NCBI GenBank assembly: GCA_006226425.1
Contig: SBGX01000029.1
Span: forward strand, 33,234-97,233
DNA from: Bacteroidota bacterium
Lineage (GTDB): Bacteria > Bacteroidota > Bacteroidia > Flavobacteriales_D > Crocinitomicaceae
DNA length: 64,000 nt
Direction of reading: 5' to 3'
The notes beneath the pieces were generated by a model, which saw nothing but the letters and a program-made list of their open reading frames with translations, had not been told where the DNA came from and ran no database searches. Shown here in pieces: positions 51,401 through 59,510 of the stretch; position 1 is the stretch's first letter; each line of letters starts with the position of its first letter. Position numbers and translations under genes: made by a program.

Positions 51401-52782
51401 CCACCGTTCGGGTTGGAAGTAGCAACATTGAATGTGTGTGCTCCTGCTGTGGAGCTATAGGTAGGAAGGGTTACATTCTCTGAAGCATTGGAGGCCAGGC
51501 TACCAGTCCAGTTAAAAGTCTGAGTAGTCCCTCCGTCAATATCGTATGAAATAGTTACGCTGGTTAGTGTACTGGAACCGAAGTTCTTTAAAGTGATGAT
51601 TGGGTCCAAATCCGTTCCACAGACGGCTGAACTCGGATTCACAACTGCAAGGATTCCCGCATCATTGGCAAACACTGGATTACAACCGTCAGAAGTCGTG
51701 AGGCTTGCTCTGGCTCCTGTCATGGTCGCTACCAGTCGGGTTTTTTGCCCTGCGGTAAACTCGGTTTGACAGTCATCGGATGAATAATCCATGAAGTTAT
51801 GAACGAACAAACTGTTTGAAGAACCACCGTCACAGGAGTTCGTACCACCAGTGTTACAATCACTACTACTTCTTCTGTGCGGAGGCGTATCAGAAACACA
51901 GTCTCCCACACCTGAACCACAACCATTACCTGACGGACATGAAGCTCCGTTGTTGTCACCCTCAAAAGTGTGATAGAGATTCAGTCCGTGACCTAATTCA
52001 TGAATGAACGTAATATTTCTGTTCGTATAACTTTTTAAGTTGTACCCAATGGAACCATCCGGGTCATAACCGAATGAATTGTAAAGGATGATTGTTCCAT
52101 CCTTGGCTGAAGAAGCACCTGGAAAATAAGCATATCCTTGTGTTCCAGAACCCGCATTATTGTCATTGATTTCCGTGACAATCCAAACATTATAATATTT
52201 AGTGTTGTCCCACTTACTCAATGCTTTGACGGCATTTTCGTTATCCGTCCCGGTTCCACCACCGGCATCACAAACACCCTTGGTAGCGTATCCTGTAACA
52301 CCCGAACCGTCTACCCGCAGAATACCCGTAGTTGGGTTTCCAGAAGGGTCACGTTGTGCCAGACAGAATTGAATTTCTGTATCTACCCCAGTGTAGGTTG
52401 TAAGGGCCGTACTGGTATTCGAGTAGGCTGCGTTAAGATTATCGATAGCACTTTGAATCTGAGCATCCGAAATGTTCGCACCAACTCCCACGGCTTGACC
52501 TGTGTGAATGACGTGAACTACAACAGGAATCGTGTAGGTTGCTTTGTTGGTCACCGGATTCTTCAAGAATTCCTGATAATGCTGCTCAACTTCTGCTCGT
52601 CTCTGAACATAGGCAGGGTCGTTTTTCATCAGGTATTCATGTCTCGCATCAAAACCACAGTCCTGGTGCTTGGAATGATCTACCGGTTTGATCCCATGAT
52701 TTAAGTAGTTCTGTTGGCCATACAAAGCCCCAGAAAAACCTAGAATGATCATGGAAACAACAAGGAATAGTTGTCTCTTCAT
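45424..52782 (-). CDS. giant secreted M43-type metalloprotease with GEVED and SprB/Ig-like repeats, T9SS cargo
   Basis: 2452 residues. A signal peptide covers 1-22. A pappalysin-like M43 protease domain (about 85-370) has zinc ligands His261, His265 and His271 in HELGHGLNLYH and a Met-turn region NFMDYSSDDC. The usual Gly of HExxHxxGxxH is Asn268. A CARDB-like segment follows, then two GEVED domains (about 484-631 and 727-874, ending GEIEDYG / GEVEDYG) and a long array of SprB-like (SDGSIQISGTGTG..DDGCPSN) and Ig-like (TSSDADN..C.GETITLTSSAATGNTWS) repeats to about 2340. The end is a type A T9SS sorting domain (LYPNPTRDQITISG ... LADGLYKLMI). It is likely exported by T9SS and attached to the surface or released as an adhesive protease. 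A TATCTTTA -7-like site lies 26 nt upstream. Confidence 0.9.
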   Translation of the reverse strand: MKRQLFLVVSMIILGFSGALYGQQNYLNHGIKPVDHSKHQDCGFDARHEYLMKNDPAYVQRRAEVEQHYQEFLKNPVTNKATYTIPVVVHVIHTGQAVGVGANISDAQIQSAIDNLNAAYSNTSTALTTYTGVDTEIQFCLAQRDPSGNPTTGILRVDGSGVTGYATKGVCDAGGGTGTDNENAVKALSKWDNTKYYNVWIVTEINDNNAGSGTQGYAYFPGASSAKDGTIILYNSFGYDPDGSIGYNLKSYTNRNITFIHELGHGLNLYHTFEGDNNGASCPSGNGCGSGVGDCVSDTPPHRRSSSDCNTGGTNSCDGGSSNSLFVHNFMDYSSDDCQTEFTAGQKTRLVATMTGARASLTTSDGCNPVFANDAGILAVVNPSSAVCGTDLDPIITLKNFGSSTLTSVTISYDIDGGTTQTFNWTGSLASNASENVTLPTYSSTAGAHTFNVATSNPNGGSDDYAANDSKSIAYSAAGTAPASTCAPSTTNTGNFGTGIIRVQFNTIDNAHTANDNDGTQDFVCSDYTTVDANTAYTLTITLDNGNSESCQAYIDYNDNGTYEASEQVYTSGPVGSGVHTTSVTIPQFPDVTGKLIRMRVISDFGGISGPCNTLTYGEIEDYGIYITPPPCSAPVVNTDPTDQGGCAGLNATFTAAFTGSSPITYQWQVDNGSGYTNVSDGGIYSNATTNALTLTGFTVGENGYKYRCVATNACGTATSNEASLVVAAAPTSTCSPATVNTGNFGTGIIRVQFNVIDNNHNLNNNDGTQDFTCTKNTTVDANTTHTLTVTLSNGNPENCRVYIDYNDNGTYEASEIVLDAASTGSGVHTTSVTIPAAPAVTGKMIRMRVISDFAGITGGCADVQYGEVEDYGIYITPPPCTNPTVDTDPSNATVCAGDNTSFSVSSSDATGYQWQVDTGSGFGDAVDGGTISGATTNTITITGATAGMNGYIFRCNVSNACSTVASGTATLTVNSVATPTISAGGATTFCTGGSVTLTSSSATGNTWSTGATTQSITASTAGNYTVTVTQSGCSATSAATTVTVNTPPTITEGTLTSPTTCGGSDGSIEVSGTGTGTISWTGTSSGSMPGATLPASITGLGAGSYSITFDNGCTSNTLSSTLSDPSAPATPTITSSDADNALCPGETLTLTSSAASGNTWSTGATTQSITVSAAGTFTVTHTVAGCSSTSAGETVTMNTAPATPTITAGGATTFCNGSSVTLTSSSATSNTWSTGETTQAITVSATGNYTVTVTQSGCSSTSTATSVTVQNGPTITLGTTSNPTACAASDGSIQISGTGTGNLSWTGTASGNMTGVTLPVTVTGLAAGSYSFVFDDGCPSNALSGSLSDPGAPSTPTITSSDADNTVCQGETITLTSSAATGNTWSNGETTQSITVSASGTFNVTIVVSGCSATSSDEVVTVNASPTIAVGTTSDPSACGVADGTIQIIGTGTGTVSWTGTSSGSMSATTLPALITALTAGNYDITFDNGCPSNTISQTLTDPSAPATPTITASGATTFCSGGSVTLTSSAASGNTWSTGETTQSITVSATGNYSVTVTQSGCSATSAATSVTVQNGIAITLGTTTDPTACGASDGSIQISGTGTGDLSWTGTASGSMTGVSLPATVTGLAAGSYDFTFDDGCPSNTVSGSISDPGAPTTPTITSSDADNTICQGETITLTSSAATGNTWSTGETTQSISVSATGTYTVTVNVSGCTATSAGSSVTVNANPSITQGTATDPSGCGTSDGSIEILGTGTGTLSWSGAASGSSSVTLPHTEGSLAAGAYNFTFDDGCTSNTVTVSLTDPGAPAAPTITASGPTTFCDGGSVTLTSSSATDNVWSTGETTQSITVTASGTYSVSLNVGGCVSTAASQVVDVTPIPATTVTIASDDADNDICDGTSVTFTASVVDGGTTPSYQWKVDGSNVGTDSPNYTDNALADGAVITCDVTNTDACGTTVTSNSISMTVNANAPASLTITSDDADNSICSGTNVTFTATAVNGGATPTLTWKRNGSSALIGASFSTSILQDGDQIVCELISSSACASPTTAISNTITISVVSSNPSISIGTVTPTSTCGGTDGSIVVNGSDSGTLTWNGNVPGSMSTTLPATISGLMAGIYDITFDNGCGNRTISATVTETGAPTKPVITASGSTTICTGETVVLTSSETSGIMWSNGATTASITVNQAGTYTVTATAGTCSETSDPVTVTVNTPPATPTISADGSTSICEGSSVTLTSSSANGNEWSTGEISQSIVVSTAGSFSVTVTLNGCTSQASANTTVLVNPLPTVTLTDQANMCHTDDTLALDFGTPAGGTYTVNGTTATEFVPADHIGTNQIIYSFTSPAGCTGSDTIAIVVDQCVSIGENELNVFKLYPNPTRDQITISGEFVSKITEIRVHDATGRLVSSFAYKVGSSEGSKVLNLSDLADGLYKLMIISNEGIETQNIQIIK
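46130..49860 (-). repeat. in-frame repeat array inside the giant protease gene
   Basis: Repeat units can be followed by a shared anchor (plus-strand GTGTTGGAAGGACATCC or variants) at 47384, 47840, 48296, 48755 and 49430. Spacings are 456, 456, 459 and 675 bp, all multiples of three; the last contains one extra Ig-like unit of 216 bp. Alternate units (47840 and 48755) are more alike than neighbours, which points to duplication of a two-unit block of about 915 bp. Confidence 0.8.
50144..51330 (-). repeat. two GEVED-domain copies
   Basis: Two similar stretches begin at plus-strand 50144 and 50891 (GGAGGAGGGGTxATATA), 747 bp apart, each coding for a GEVED domain with CxPxTxNTGNFGTGIIRVQFN, YIDYNDNGTYEASE and GKxIRMRVISDF. 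They are in-frame duplicates within the protease gene. Confidence 0.8.
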
Positions 52783-52900
52783 AATTTGTGGATTAAAAAT
52801 AAAACTCTAAAGATAGAAAAAACTGTCTAAAAAAAGAAAAAATAGATTGGGAAAGAATCCTTGCCATAAAAGACAAAGAAATAGATTAATAAGCCAGAGA

Positions 52901-54493
52901 TCAGTCGCTTATTAAATTTTTAAGTTCTTGAATGATCTGTTCCGTGACTTCATTAACGTGGATGAGTTTGGTTTCCAGTTCGGAATCCATTTTGGAAAGA
53001 AGCTCCACCTGGGCTTCGTCCAGAAAGCGAAGTGGTTTCACAAGTTCTTCGGCATCAAGCAGTCGAGCATTGGAAAGCATGCGATGAGCACATTGCTGGA
53101 GTCCTTCCCAATTTGTTTCTTTCAGCGATTGGTTCAGTTCACTGCATTGTATCGGAAGGTCTTCCAGAAGTTGGAAAATGATTTCATTCATCAGTGATTT
53201 ATCTCCATTGCAGATAGTTTCCAGTGTACGAAGTCCCCACTTTTTTGGATGAGATGGAAAACTGAATTGCTGAATTTGTTTGAGTAGTTCTTCCGGATGA
53301 AAGGGTTTATGCAAATACGCATCGAATCGGAGTTCATTTTTTTTCAGGTCGGGAGAAAGTTGGTTGGCAGAAATAATGATAACCGGAACTTCTCCATTCG
53401 GGTGTGATTTTATTTCCTTGAGCAATTCTGATTCACTCAGCCCTGGCATTTTCCAATCACTTAAAATCAGGTCATAGGGTCTTTGGTCCAGTGCTGAAAT
53501 AAGTTCTTCCCCCGATCTGACACAGTGAAATTGATAACCTTGTCTGGACAGAATGTTTGTGATAAAAATGAGGTTTACTTCATTGTCATCGGCGACCAAT
53601 AGACGAAGCATCTTTTTCTCAGTTAACCTGGAAGTGTCGCTTGTAGGTTCGACGATAGGTTCCTGTCCTATCTTTTGAGGAATTTTTACAATGAAAGTGC
53701 TTCCTTCTCCCAGTTTACTTTCGACCTGAATTTCGGCATTCAGGAACTGAATCAATTTTTTGGTGATCGATAATCCCAGTCCAAAACCATCACTTGTTTT
53801 CGTCCCTTCTTCACCTTGTTGAAAGCTTTCAAAGATGTTTCCCAGGTCCATTTCCGATATGCCTGGTCCACTGTCTTTCACCGAGATTTGCAGGATGAAA
53901 TTCTCCTGATTGCGCTCATGAATCGACACCTGGAGTCCAACAATTCCTTTGCTTGTAAATTTGATTGCATTTGTCAGAAGATTGCGAATGATCTGACTCA
54001 CTTTTACTACGTCTCCAAAAATATAGGCTGGAACCTCATGATGGATTTCGAGTTGCAGTTGCAGTCCTTTTTCTTCTGCTTTTAAGCGAAAAGTATTTAG
54101 GATTTCCTGAAAACGTTGGTGACTTTGGTAGTTATTTTCAATCAGCTTAGTTTCTGAACTTTGGAGCTTACTGTGTCCCAAAAATTGCTTGAGAAGTTCC
54201 ACAAGATGGGTACTGCTGTCTCGGATGATTGCCAGATGTTCCTGTTGTTTTTGGTTAAATTGTCCGTATTCTTCATCTTCTATCAGTAGATTGGCAAAGC
54301 CATAAATGGCATTGATCGGCGTGAAAATTTCATGACTCAGGTGGGCCATGAAAAGCTCTTTTTGACGTGCGTTTTCTGCTATGATTCTGTTAGCTTCTTC
54401 CAGGGAAACAAGGAGCTTATGAATTTTCTTGGCATTGAGGTCCTGGATTCTCCGACTGTTATTGAAAAAATCTTCATGATATTGTTCGGGCAT
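52901..54493 (-). CDS. soluble hybrid histidine kinase with receiver and Hpt domains
   Basis: 530 residues, no membrane helix or recognisable sensor domain. A short coiled N-terminus leads to a HisKA domain (His54 in LSHEIFTP), an ATPase domain (LLTNAIKF, VKDSGPGI, FGLGLSI), a receiver with Asp346 in LILSDWKMPG, and a C-terminal Hpt-like domain with His470 in CAHRML. It could run a full His-Asp-His relay to a separate regulator such as the LytTR protein at the head of the operon. It starts 13 nt after the SiaC-like gene. How it is stimulated is unknown; the Sia-type proteins are candidates. Confidence 0.88.
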   Translation of the reverse strand: MPEQYHEDFFNNSRRIQDLNAKKIHKLLVSLEEANRIIAENARQKELFMAHLSHEIFTPINAIYGFANLLIEDEEYGQFNQKQQEHLAIIRDSSTHLVELLKQFLGHSKLQSSETKLIENNYQSHQRFQEILNTFRLKAEEKGLQLQLEIHHEVPAYIFGDVVKVSQIIRNLLTNAIKFTSKGIVGLQVSIHERNQENFILQISVKDSGPGISEMDLGNIFESFQQGEEGTKTSDGFGLGLSITKKLIQFLNAEIQVESKLGEGSTFIVKIPQKIGQEPIVEPTSDTSRLTEKKMLRLLVADDNEVNLIFITNILSRQGYQFHCVRSGEELISALDQRPYDLILSDWKMPGLSESELLKEIKSHPNGEVPVIIISANQLSPDLKKNELRFDAYLHKPFHPEELLKQIQQFSFPSHPKKWGLRTLETICNGDKSLMNEIIFQLLEDLPIQCSELNQSLKETNWEGLQQCAHRMLSNARLLDAEELVKPLRFLDEAQVELLSKMDSELETKLIHVNEVTEQIIQELKNLISD

Positions 54494-54506
54494 AGCAGCG
54501 GGATGT

Positions 54507-54896
54507 TTACAAATCTGTTTTGAATTCGAAGCTCATGTTGCTGAGCATTTCGTATTCTTTCCCGATCTCAATCATATCACTATCATCCTTTTTAGTCCAC
54601 CAAAACACAGTGACTTTTTTGCCCTTTTTTTCAAGTTTTTTGAGTTTCATTAGGATATCATAGAAATACTTTTGGGAGATGGAATCAAAGTAATCCAACT
54701 TAAAATGAAAATCAATGGAATCATTCATTTGATCAATGTAATTATCCAACCAATTGAGGACAGGTTTGTAAAGTTCGAATGCGTTATCAGGGAAGGAGCG
54801 ACCTTCAATTTCGCCAATTTTTTCTGCTGAATTCAATTGGATTCCTGGCGAGTCGATCGTCCCCTTGATGATCAGTGATTCAATCTGGGTGTTCAT
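54507..54896 (-). CDS. SiaC-family (DUF1987) partner-switch protein
   Basis: 129 residues, full length for DUF1987. The conserved IDSPGIQLNSAEKIGEIEGRSFPDNAFELYKPVLNWL beginning is clear. In Pseudomonas aeruginosa SiaC is phosphorylated on a Thr by SiaB and dephosphorylated by SiaA; the matching region here (DYFDSISQK) offers Ser72 and Ser74. Its start overlaps the kinase-like gene by 4 nt. No diguanylate cyclase, the target of SiaC in Pseudomonas, is nearby, so the target here is open. Confidence 0.88.
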   Translation of the reverse strand: MNTQIESLIIKGTIDSPGIQLNSAEKIGEIEGRSFPDNAFELYKPVLNWLDNYIDQMNDSIDFHFKLDYFDSISQKYFYDILMKLKKLEKKGKKVTVFWWTKKDDSDMIEIGKEYEMLSNMSFEFKTDL

Positions 54897-55417
54897 GGTT
54901 TTTCAAAAGATATTGAGATGGTAAAATAGATCAGGTTTTTAGAGATTTTTTGCATGTCTATTTGGATATTTTTCTGAGATAGATTGTAAAGGCGAAGCAT
55001 TCCATTTCCGGCATTTAAGCCCTTTTTTCGCAACTTTTTAGTTAGATTTTCCCGAATGGTTTCAGAAATTTCTTCCAAAGACTGATTCTCAATGTTGTTC
55101 AGTTTGTTATAGAATTTTCTGAAGTCCTGAGTCAGGATGTTGTTGGAGGCGATCAATTGAAAGGAATCATCTTTTTCCTGGAAGGCGAAGGAATGGCTGT
55201 TCTCTTCATGATTGAGTTGATCTTTATAGTCCTGAATGTTTTGAAGCAACTCGATGGTCGCATGCACAATTTGCTTTCTCAAATTGGTGCTTACATTTCT
55301 GTTTTGGAGAGTCTCTTCAATGCTCTGAATGATCTGCACCTTATTCTGATGGTTGATCAATCCTTCAAAATGAAGATGCGATTTGTATGTCCGGTGAGTG
55401 TCCATCATTTTTTCCAT
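54893..55417 (-). CDS. SiaB-family protein kinase-like protein
   Basis: 174 residues. A small GHKL-like ATP-binding protein: ATIELLQNIQDYKDQ looks like an N box and GLNAGNGMLRLYNLS like the glycine-rich lid of the SiaB/DUF6272 family. The family phosphorylates SiaC in a partner-switching system. It lies 2 nt after the phosphatase gene and overlaps the SiaC-like gene by 4 nt, so kinase, substrate and phosphatase are encoded together. Confidence 0.85.
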   Translation of the reverse strand: MEKMMDTHRTYKSHLHFEGLINHQNKVQIIQSIEETLQNRNVSTNLRKQIVHATIELLQNIQDYKDQLNHEENSHSFAFQEKDDSFQLIASNNILTQDFRKFYNKLNNIENQSLEEISETIRENLTKKLRKKGLNAGNGMLRLYNLSQKNIQIDMQKISKNLIYFTISISFEKP

Positions 55418-55419
55418 GA

Positions 55420-58400
55420 TCAGTCATTGATTTTGATTCCAACAATCAGAATGTCATCAAGTTGCTTGTTCGCTCCTTTCCAATTTACGAATTGTTCCTC
55501 TAGAAAACTTTTCTTTTCGACAAATGGGATCGTTTTATCTACGAGTATTTGATGGAGTCGATCGGTCGAGAATTTATTTTGCTCTGTCCCGCCGAATTGG
55601 TCTGGAAATCCATCTGAATACATGTATAGTTCATCATTCGGATTTAAACGAATGCGTTGACATTCAAACACTTTTTCATTTCCGTAGTTATATCCTGCAA
55701 TTCCATGGAGTGAGGCTTTATGTATTTTTAAATCACTGCCGCTTACTTGAATGAGTGGTCGTCGGGCTCCCGCAAAAGCAGCATTTTTCAGGTCTTTATC
55801 AATTTGTAACAAACCTATTTCAAGACCATCCATTGGAGCATGTTCGTCATGCTGTTTCAGAGAACGAACGATTTGTTTGTCGAGTTCTTCCAGAATTTCG
55901 GCAGGTTTTGCTTCTGGATTTCGTTCCATGATATGATTGAGACTTAGTGTACTAATCATTGAAACGAAGGCTCCTGGAACACCATGTCCGGTGCAGTCTG
56001 CCGCAGCAATGAAATAATCGTTTGTGTTTTCATGAAACCAGTAAAAATCCCCGGATACGATATCTTTGGGGAGATACAGGATGAAGTATTCCAGTCCGGA
56101 CATGCTAATTTCTTTACTTTGAGGAAGCAGGGCACTTTGAATACGCAAGGCATAGTTGATGCTGCTCTTGATACTTTTATTCTGCTTTTCAACGAGGGAT
56201 TTTTCTTTTCGGAGTTCTTTGGTTTTGTTTGCCACTTCTTTCCGAAGTGTTTTTCTGATTTCCAACAGGTAGCTCATTCTCCACTGGAAAATCAACCAAA
56301 TAACTGAAATAACAGCAAGTAGCATGAGGATGATAAACCAGGTTTTTTTCCAGGTGGGTTGATCAATGCTTACATGAAAAGTGGCGGGTTTAGGGTCCCA
56401 ATTTCCTTTGGAATCAGCTGAGTATACGAGGAAAGTGTAATTTCCCTCTGTGAGTTTTGGGTAGGAAATTTCTGTTTGGTCCAGCTCCTGATGCCATTCA
56501 TGTTCCAGTCCTTTCAGGATGTATTTATACCTAATTCTTGACTTTCTGGAAAATCGAACTCTGGAGAACTCAAATTTCAGGGAGTAGCTACCATAGGGAA
56601 GTTCAATTCGTTCTGTTTGTTTTAGTTCTTTTCCGTTCAGTGCAATTCTACTGAAAACGGTATTACAATCTTTGGGTTTTGGGAAGTCGTTTTGAAGGTT
56701 GAATTGAATGAGTCCACTTTCCGTTCCGACCAGAACTCCTTTTCCTGGGAAAGAAAGGATTGCATTGTGATCACAAACGACACCAGGATAAACACTTGTT
56801 CCATAGGAATTTTCAGTCATCCGTAGAATGGATACACCTGTTTTGTGTCCTACAAAAAGTTGTGTTTCTGATGCGACAAGAACGGAATAAATAAAATCAG
56901 ACAACAAGCCATCCTGTTCTGTTATTTGAGTAAATTTTTTTCCGTTAAAATGAAAAAGGCCGTCCCCAAAAGTCCCCAGCCATATCCCGCATGGCGCGTG
57001 TTCATGGATTGCATTGATGTGATAAGAATTTAACCCGCGAATTTCCTTATACAAGTTAAATTTCCCGTCGCGGTATCGACATGGTCCCAATCCCCGAAAG
57101 CCGATCCACAAATCTTCCTTGGAACCAAAGTACAAACTTCTGACTTCGTTATGTGGAAGTCCGTTGTCTGTTGACAAGGTCTCGACCCGGAAGTTTCGGC
57201 GGTCGATCACGTAAAGACCCTGCAATGTTCCGATATATATTTTTTTTTCGTTCTTCGAAATGCAGGTTACTTCCTGAAAATCAAGATGATTTTTGCTGGA
57301 AAATGCTTCTAAGCTCCCGGTGTTTCGGTCGAAGCGATAAATTCCGTTTTCTCTTGTACCGATCCAAATTGACTTTTTAGTACTGAGTAGCGCACTTATT
57401 TCATAAGATTGGAGTTTTCGGTGGAGCTTATGTAAAGTCTTTTTGTTGGCGACAACATCAAAAATTCGCAAGCCCTTCTTAGTTCCAAGAACAACCCGAT
57501 TGGAGTCCAGGCGACACAGAGCGGTAACTCCTTCTTCAAATTGGAGTTGATTCATGTCTTTTTTTATCCCTCGAAAAAGTCCTTTGCCAAGTGATCCCAC
57601 CCAAAGGTTTCCTTCCTGGTCAGCGTAAATTTCCTGGAGCAATAAGTCTTTGTCTTCCTGGATATCTTTAAACCAGTTGAGTTTCCTGGGATTTGCATAA
57701 TTTAGAAACCATAGACCGTCATTTTCGGTAATTACGGCAAGTGTATTGGGTTTAACTGACAGAATCTTCTTCATCTCAAAAGAAGGATGCTGCCCCCCCC
57801 TGATATTTATTTCTTGTTTCAAGCGACAGGACTCTCCATTCCATTCGTAAATGGCGAATTTTTCGCTTTCGGATGAGGCAATAAATCCATTTGAATTTTG
57901 GCTCAGCAGATAATAAGAAGCCCTTGAGATTTCCTGATGTCGGATCAACTTATTCTTTTCCCATTTCACTTGCAAGAGCCCTTTTGTCGTTGCCAAAATG
58001 AGTTCTTTTGGTCCGTTCAAAAGATCGTATACACCTTCTTCAGTCAATTCAACATGTCGCGTATTTAAGTTAATGGTAAAGAGTTTTTGATCATTGCAAA
58101 GCGCAAGTACATATTCCGGGCTTGGATGGATGAGTTTTAGGATGCTTTTATTTTCGAAAACCTTGCTTTTGAAGGCCTCGACCAGACCATTGTTGTGGAG
58201 AATGCTGATGCCATTTTGAAAATGCCCGATCCAGACATCTCCATTGCTAAGGGTGACTTGCGAATAACAGAAGTCATTGAGTAAGCCGGTGGATTCAGTA
58301 AATTTTTTGAGTTTGCGACCATCATAGCGGTAAAAACCCTTCTCAGTGGAAATTAAAAGTCTGCTTTTGTGGTCCTGTGAAATGTCATACACGAAGTCGG

Positions 58401-58506
58401 CAGAAAGCCTGAACTGATTCCAGGTATATTGCTGTTGGGCCCCAACATGAGTAAAAAAAGCATGAACGAAAAGGAAAAGGGTGATATAGCTTTTGGTCCT
58501 CGTCAA
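55420..58506 (-). CDS. two-component-regulator propeller protein fused to a PP2C/SpoIIE phosphatase
   Basis: 1028 residues from a TTG at 58506 that overlaps the upstream stop (TTGA); no ATG is near and a signal peptide follows directly. Residues about 24-630 are propeller repeats (for example LISTEKGFYRYDG, LWVGSLGKGLFRG, IWIGTRENGIYRFDRNTG, IYIGTLQGLYVIDR), followed by a Y_Y_Y domain (about 640-720). One membrane helix lies near 722-744, then a coiled coil and a SpoIIE-type phosphatase (about 780-1028: PKDIVSGDFYWF, AAADCTGHGVPGAFVSMI, YMYSDGFPDQFGG, DDILIVGI). In Bacteroides hybrid systems this sensor is joined to a histidine kinase; here the output is a phosphatase, the natural SiaA counterpart for the SiaB/SiaC-like proteins encoded next. 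Confidence 0.92.
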   Translation of the reverse strand: MTRTKSYITLFLFVHAFFTHVGAQQQYTWNQFRLSADFVYDISQDHKSRLLISTEKGFYRYDGRKLKKFTESTGLLNDFCYSQVTLSNGDVWIGHFQNGISILHNNGLVEAFKSKVFENKSILKLIHPSPEYVLALCNDQKLFTINLNTRHVELTEEGVYDLLNGPKELILATTKGLLQVKWEKNKLIRHQEISRASYYLLSQNSNGFIASSESEKFAIYEWNGESCRLKQEINIRGGQHPSFEMKKILSVKPNTLAVITENDGLWFLNYANPRKLNWFKDIQEDKDLLLQEIYADQEGNLWVGSLGKGLFRGIKKDMNQLQFEEGVTALCRLDSNRVVLGTKKGLRIFDVVANKKTLHKLHRKLQSYEISALLSTKKSIWIGTRENGIYRFDRNTGSLEAFSSKNHLDFQEVTCISKNEKKIYIGTLQGLYVIDRRNFRVETLSTDNGLPHNEVRSLYFGSKEDLWIGFRGLGPCRYRDGKFNLYKEIRGLNSYHINAIHEHAPCGIWLGTFGDGLFHFNGKKFTQITEQDGLLSDFIYSVLVASETQLFVGHKTGVSILRMTENSYGTSVYPGVVCDHNAILSFPGKGVLVGTESGLIQFNLQNDFPKPKDCNTVFSRIALNGKELKQTERIELPYGSYSLKFEFSRVRFSRKSRIRYKYILKGLEHEWHQELDQTEISYPKLTEGNYTFLVYSADSKGNWDPKPATFHVSIDQPTWKKTWFIILMLLAVISVIWLIFQWRMSYLLEIRKTLRKEVANKTKELRKEKSLVEKQNKSIKSSINYALRIQSALLPQSKEISMSGLEYFILYLPKDIVSGDFYWFHENTNDYFIAAADCTGHGVPGAFVSMISTLSLNHIMERNPEAKPAEILEELDKQIVRSLKQHDEHAPMDGLEIGLLQIDKDLKNAAFAGARRPLIQVSGSDLKIHKASLHGIAGYNYGNEKVFECQRIRLNPNDELYMYSDGFPDQFGGTEQNKFSTDRLHQILVDKTIPFVEKKSFLEEQFVNWKGANKQLDDILIVGIKIND

Positions 58507-59510
58507 CGTGCCTTTGTATTAATAATAATATCCACTTTGTATTTGTACTTCGGTTTTCCTCCAATGGGTGATGAGTATAGAGGAATTGCCTCATTGTATT
58601 GATTCATCATATAGAAGGTAACGTCGTTTACACGATCTTGAAGCTTAATAAATTGAATGTCAAGTGAAGTGTTTTTTTCTTCTTCGGTTACAGGGTATTT
58701 GGTGCTGGCCCAGTCTCCGTTTCCGGAGACATCTAATTTGACGTGGTTCTTAGACACTGAATTAATTCTGAGTTCCGCTTCGTCGTCCATGTCAAAATTA
58801 TATTGCGTGATTGAAATAATGTTGTTGTCCACAAAAGGGTAGATGTGACATTTGGTTCCCGAATTCAACGGTAATCTGAAACTGATTTCGTAGGTGAATG
58901 AGTTCGCTCCTTCAATATGCTTGTTTTCTTTTTGGGAGGAGCTAAGAAAGTAATTGTACAAATTTCCGTCGTCCCCTGAAATTCCCTCGCAAATAATTTT
59001 GAATACGTAGCCATTTAGGTCTTTGTCAAACTCACCTTGATTAGGAATGAAGGGACCGATACTAACCCACTGATTATCCGTATGTCCCTGGTTGGAAAAG
59101 ACTTTTGATTGGAGTAAAATACCACTTTTGTAACCTTCTTTTGGGTTGATTCCACGAGCGTTTTTGTTTGAGTAAGCCCCGCTTCCTCCGTAAACATAAA
59201 ATCCGGTTTGAGTATTCGGGGTGTTTTTGATGAGATCATGTTTTCCTCCAACTTCCGGATCAAAAATTCGAACAAAGAAAGGTTGTTTGTAGTTTTTCGG
59301 GATGACAAAAAAGAAGGTTTGACTAAAATCGTCATCACCGTAATAGGGGTTCGAAGCCTTTCCGAAGGTACATAGAAATTCAATTCCCTGCTCTGCGCCT
59401 GGAATCGCCTGGGCTGCTGCATGTTGCTTCCAACATAGACAGAGAACAAGCGTCAACACTGGAATTGTCCTATTGTGCTGAGCCAACCTGAACTTTTTCA
59501 TAGTACGCAT
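58503..59510 (-). CDS. secreted protein of unknown function
   Basis: 335 residues; ATG at 59510 or, equally possible, 59501. A signal peptide runs to about AAAQ (34). The rest is a soluble beta-rich domain with no family I recognise: FSQTFFFVIPKNYKQPFFVRIFDPEVGGKHDL, GYKSGILLQSKVFSN, VFKIICEGISGDDGNLYNYFLS, YEISFRLP. It overlaps the phosphatase gene by 4 nt and the next upstream gene by 41 nt, so it belongs to the Sia-type operon. It may act in the periplasm beside the propeller sensor; this rests on context only. Confidence 0.7.
   Translation of the reverse strand: MRTMKKFRLAQHNRTIPVLTLVLCLCWKQHAAAQAIPGAEQGIEFLCTFGKASNPYYGDDDFSQTFFFVIPKNYKQPFFVRIFDPEVGGKHDLIKNTPNTQTGFYVYGGSGAYSNKNARGINPKEGYKSGILLQSKVFSNQGHTDNQWVSIGPFIPNQGEFDKDLNGYVFKIICEGISGDDGNLYNYFLSSSQKENKHIEGANSFTYEISFRLPLNSGTKCHIYPFVDNNIISITQYNFDMDDEAELRINSVSKNHVKLDVSGNGDWASTKYPVTEEEKNTSLDIQFIKLQDRVNDVTFYMMNQYNEAIPLYSSPIGGKPKYKYKVDIIINTKAR

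Noticed and set aside
52138..52704. Plus-strand open frame of 188 codons
   Set aside because: Antisense to the signal peptide and M43 domain, which have clear motifs.
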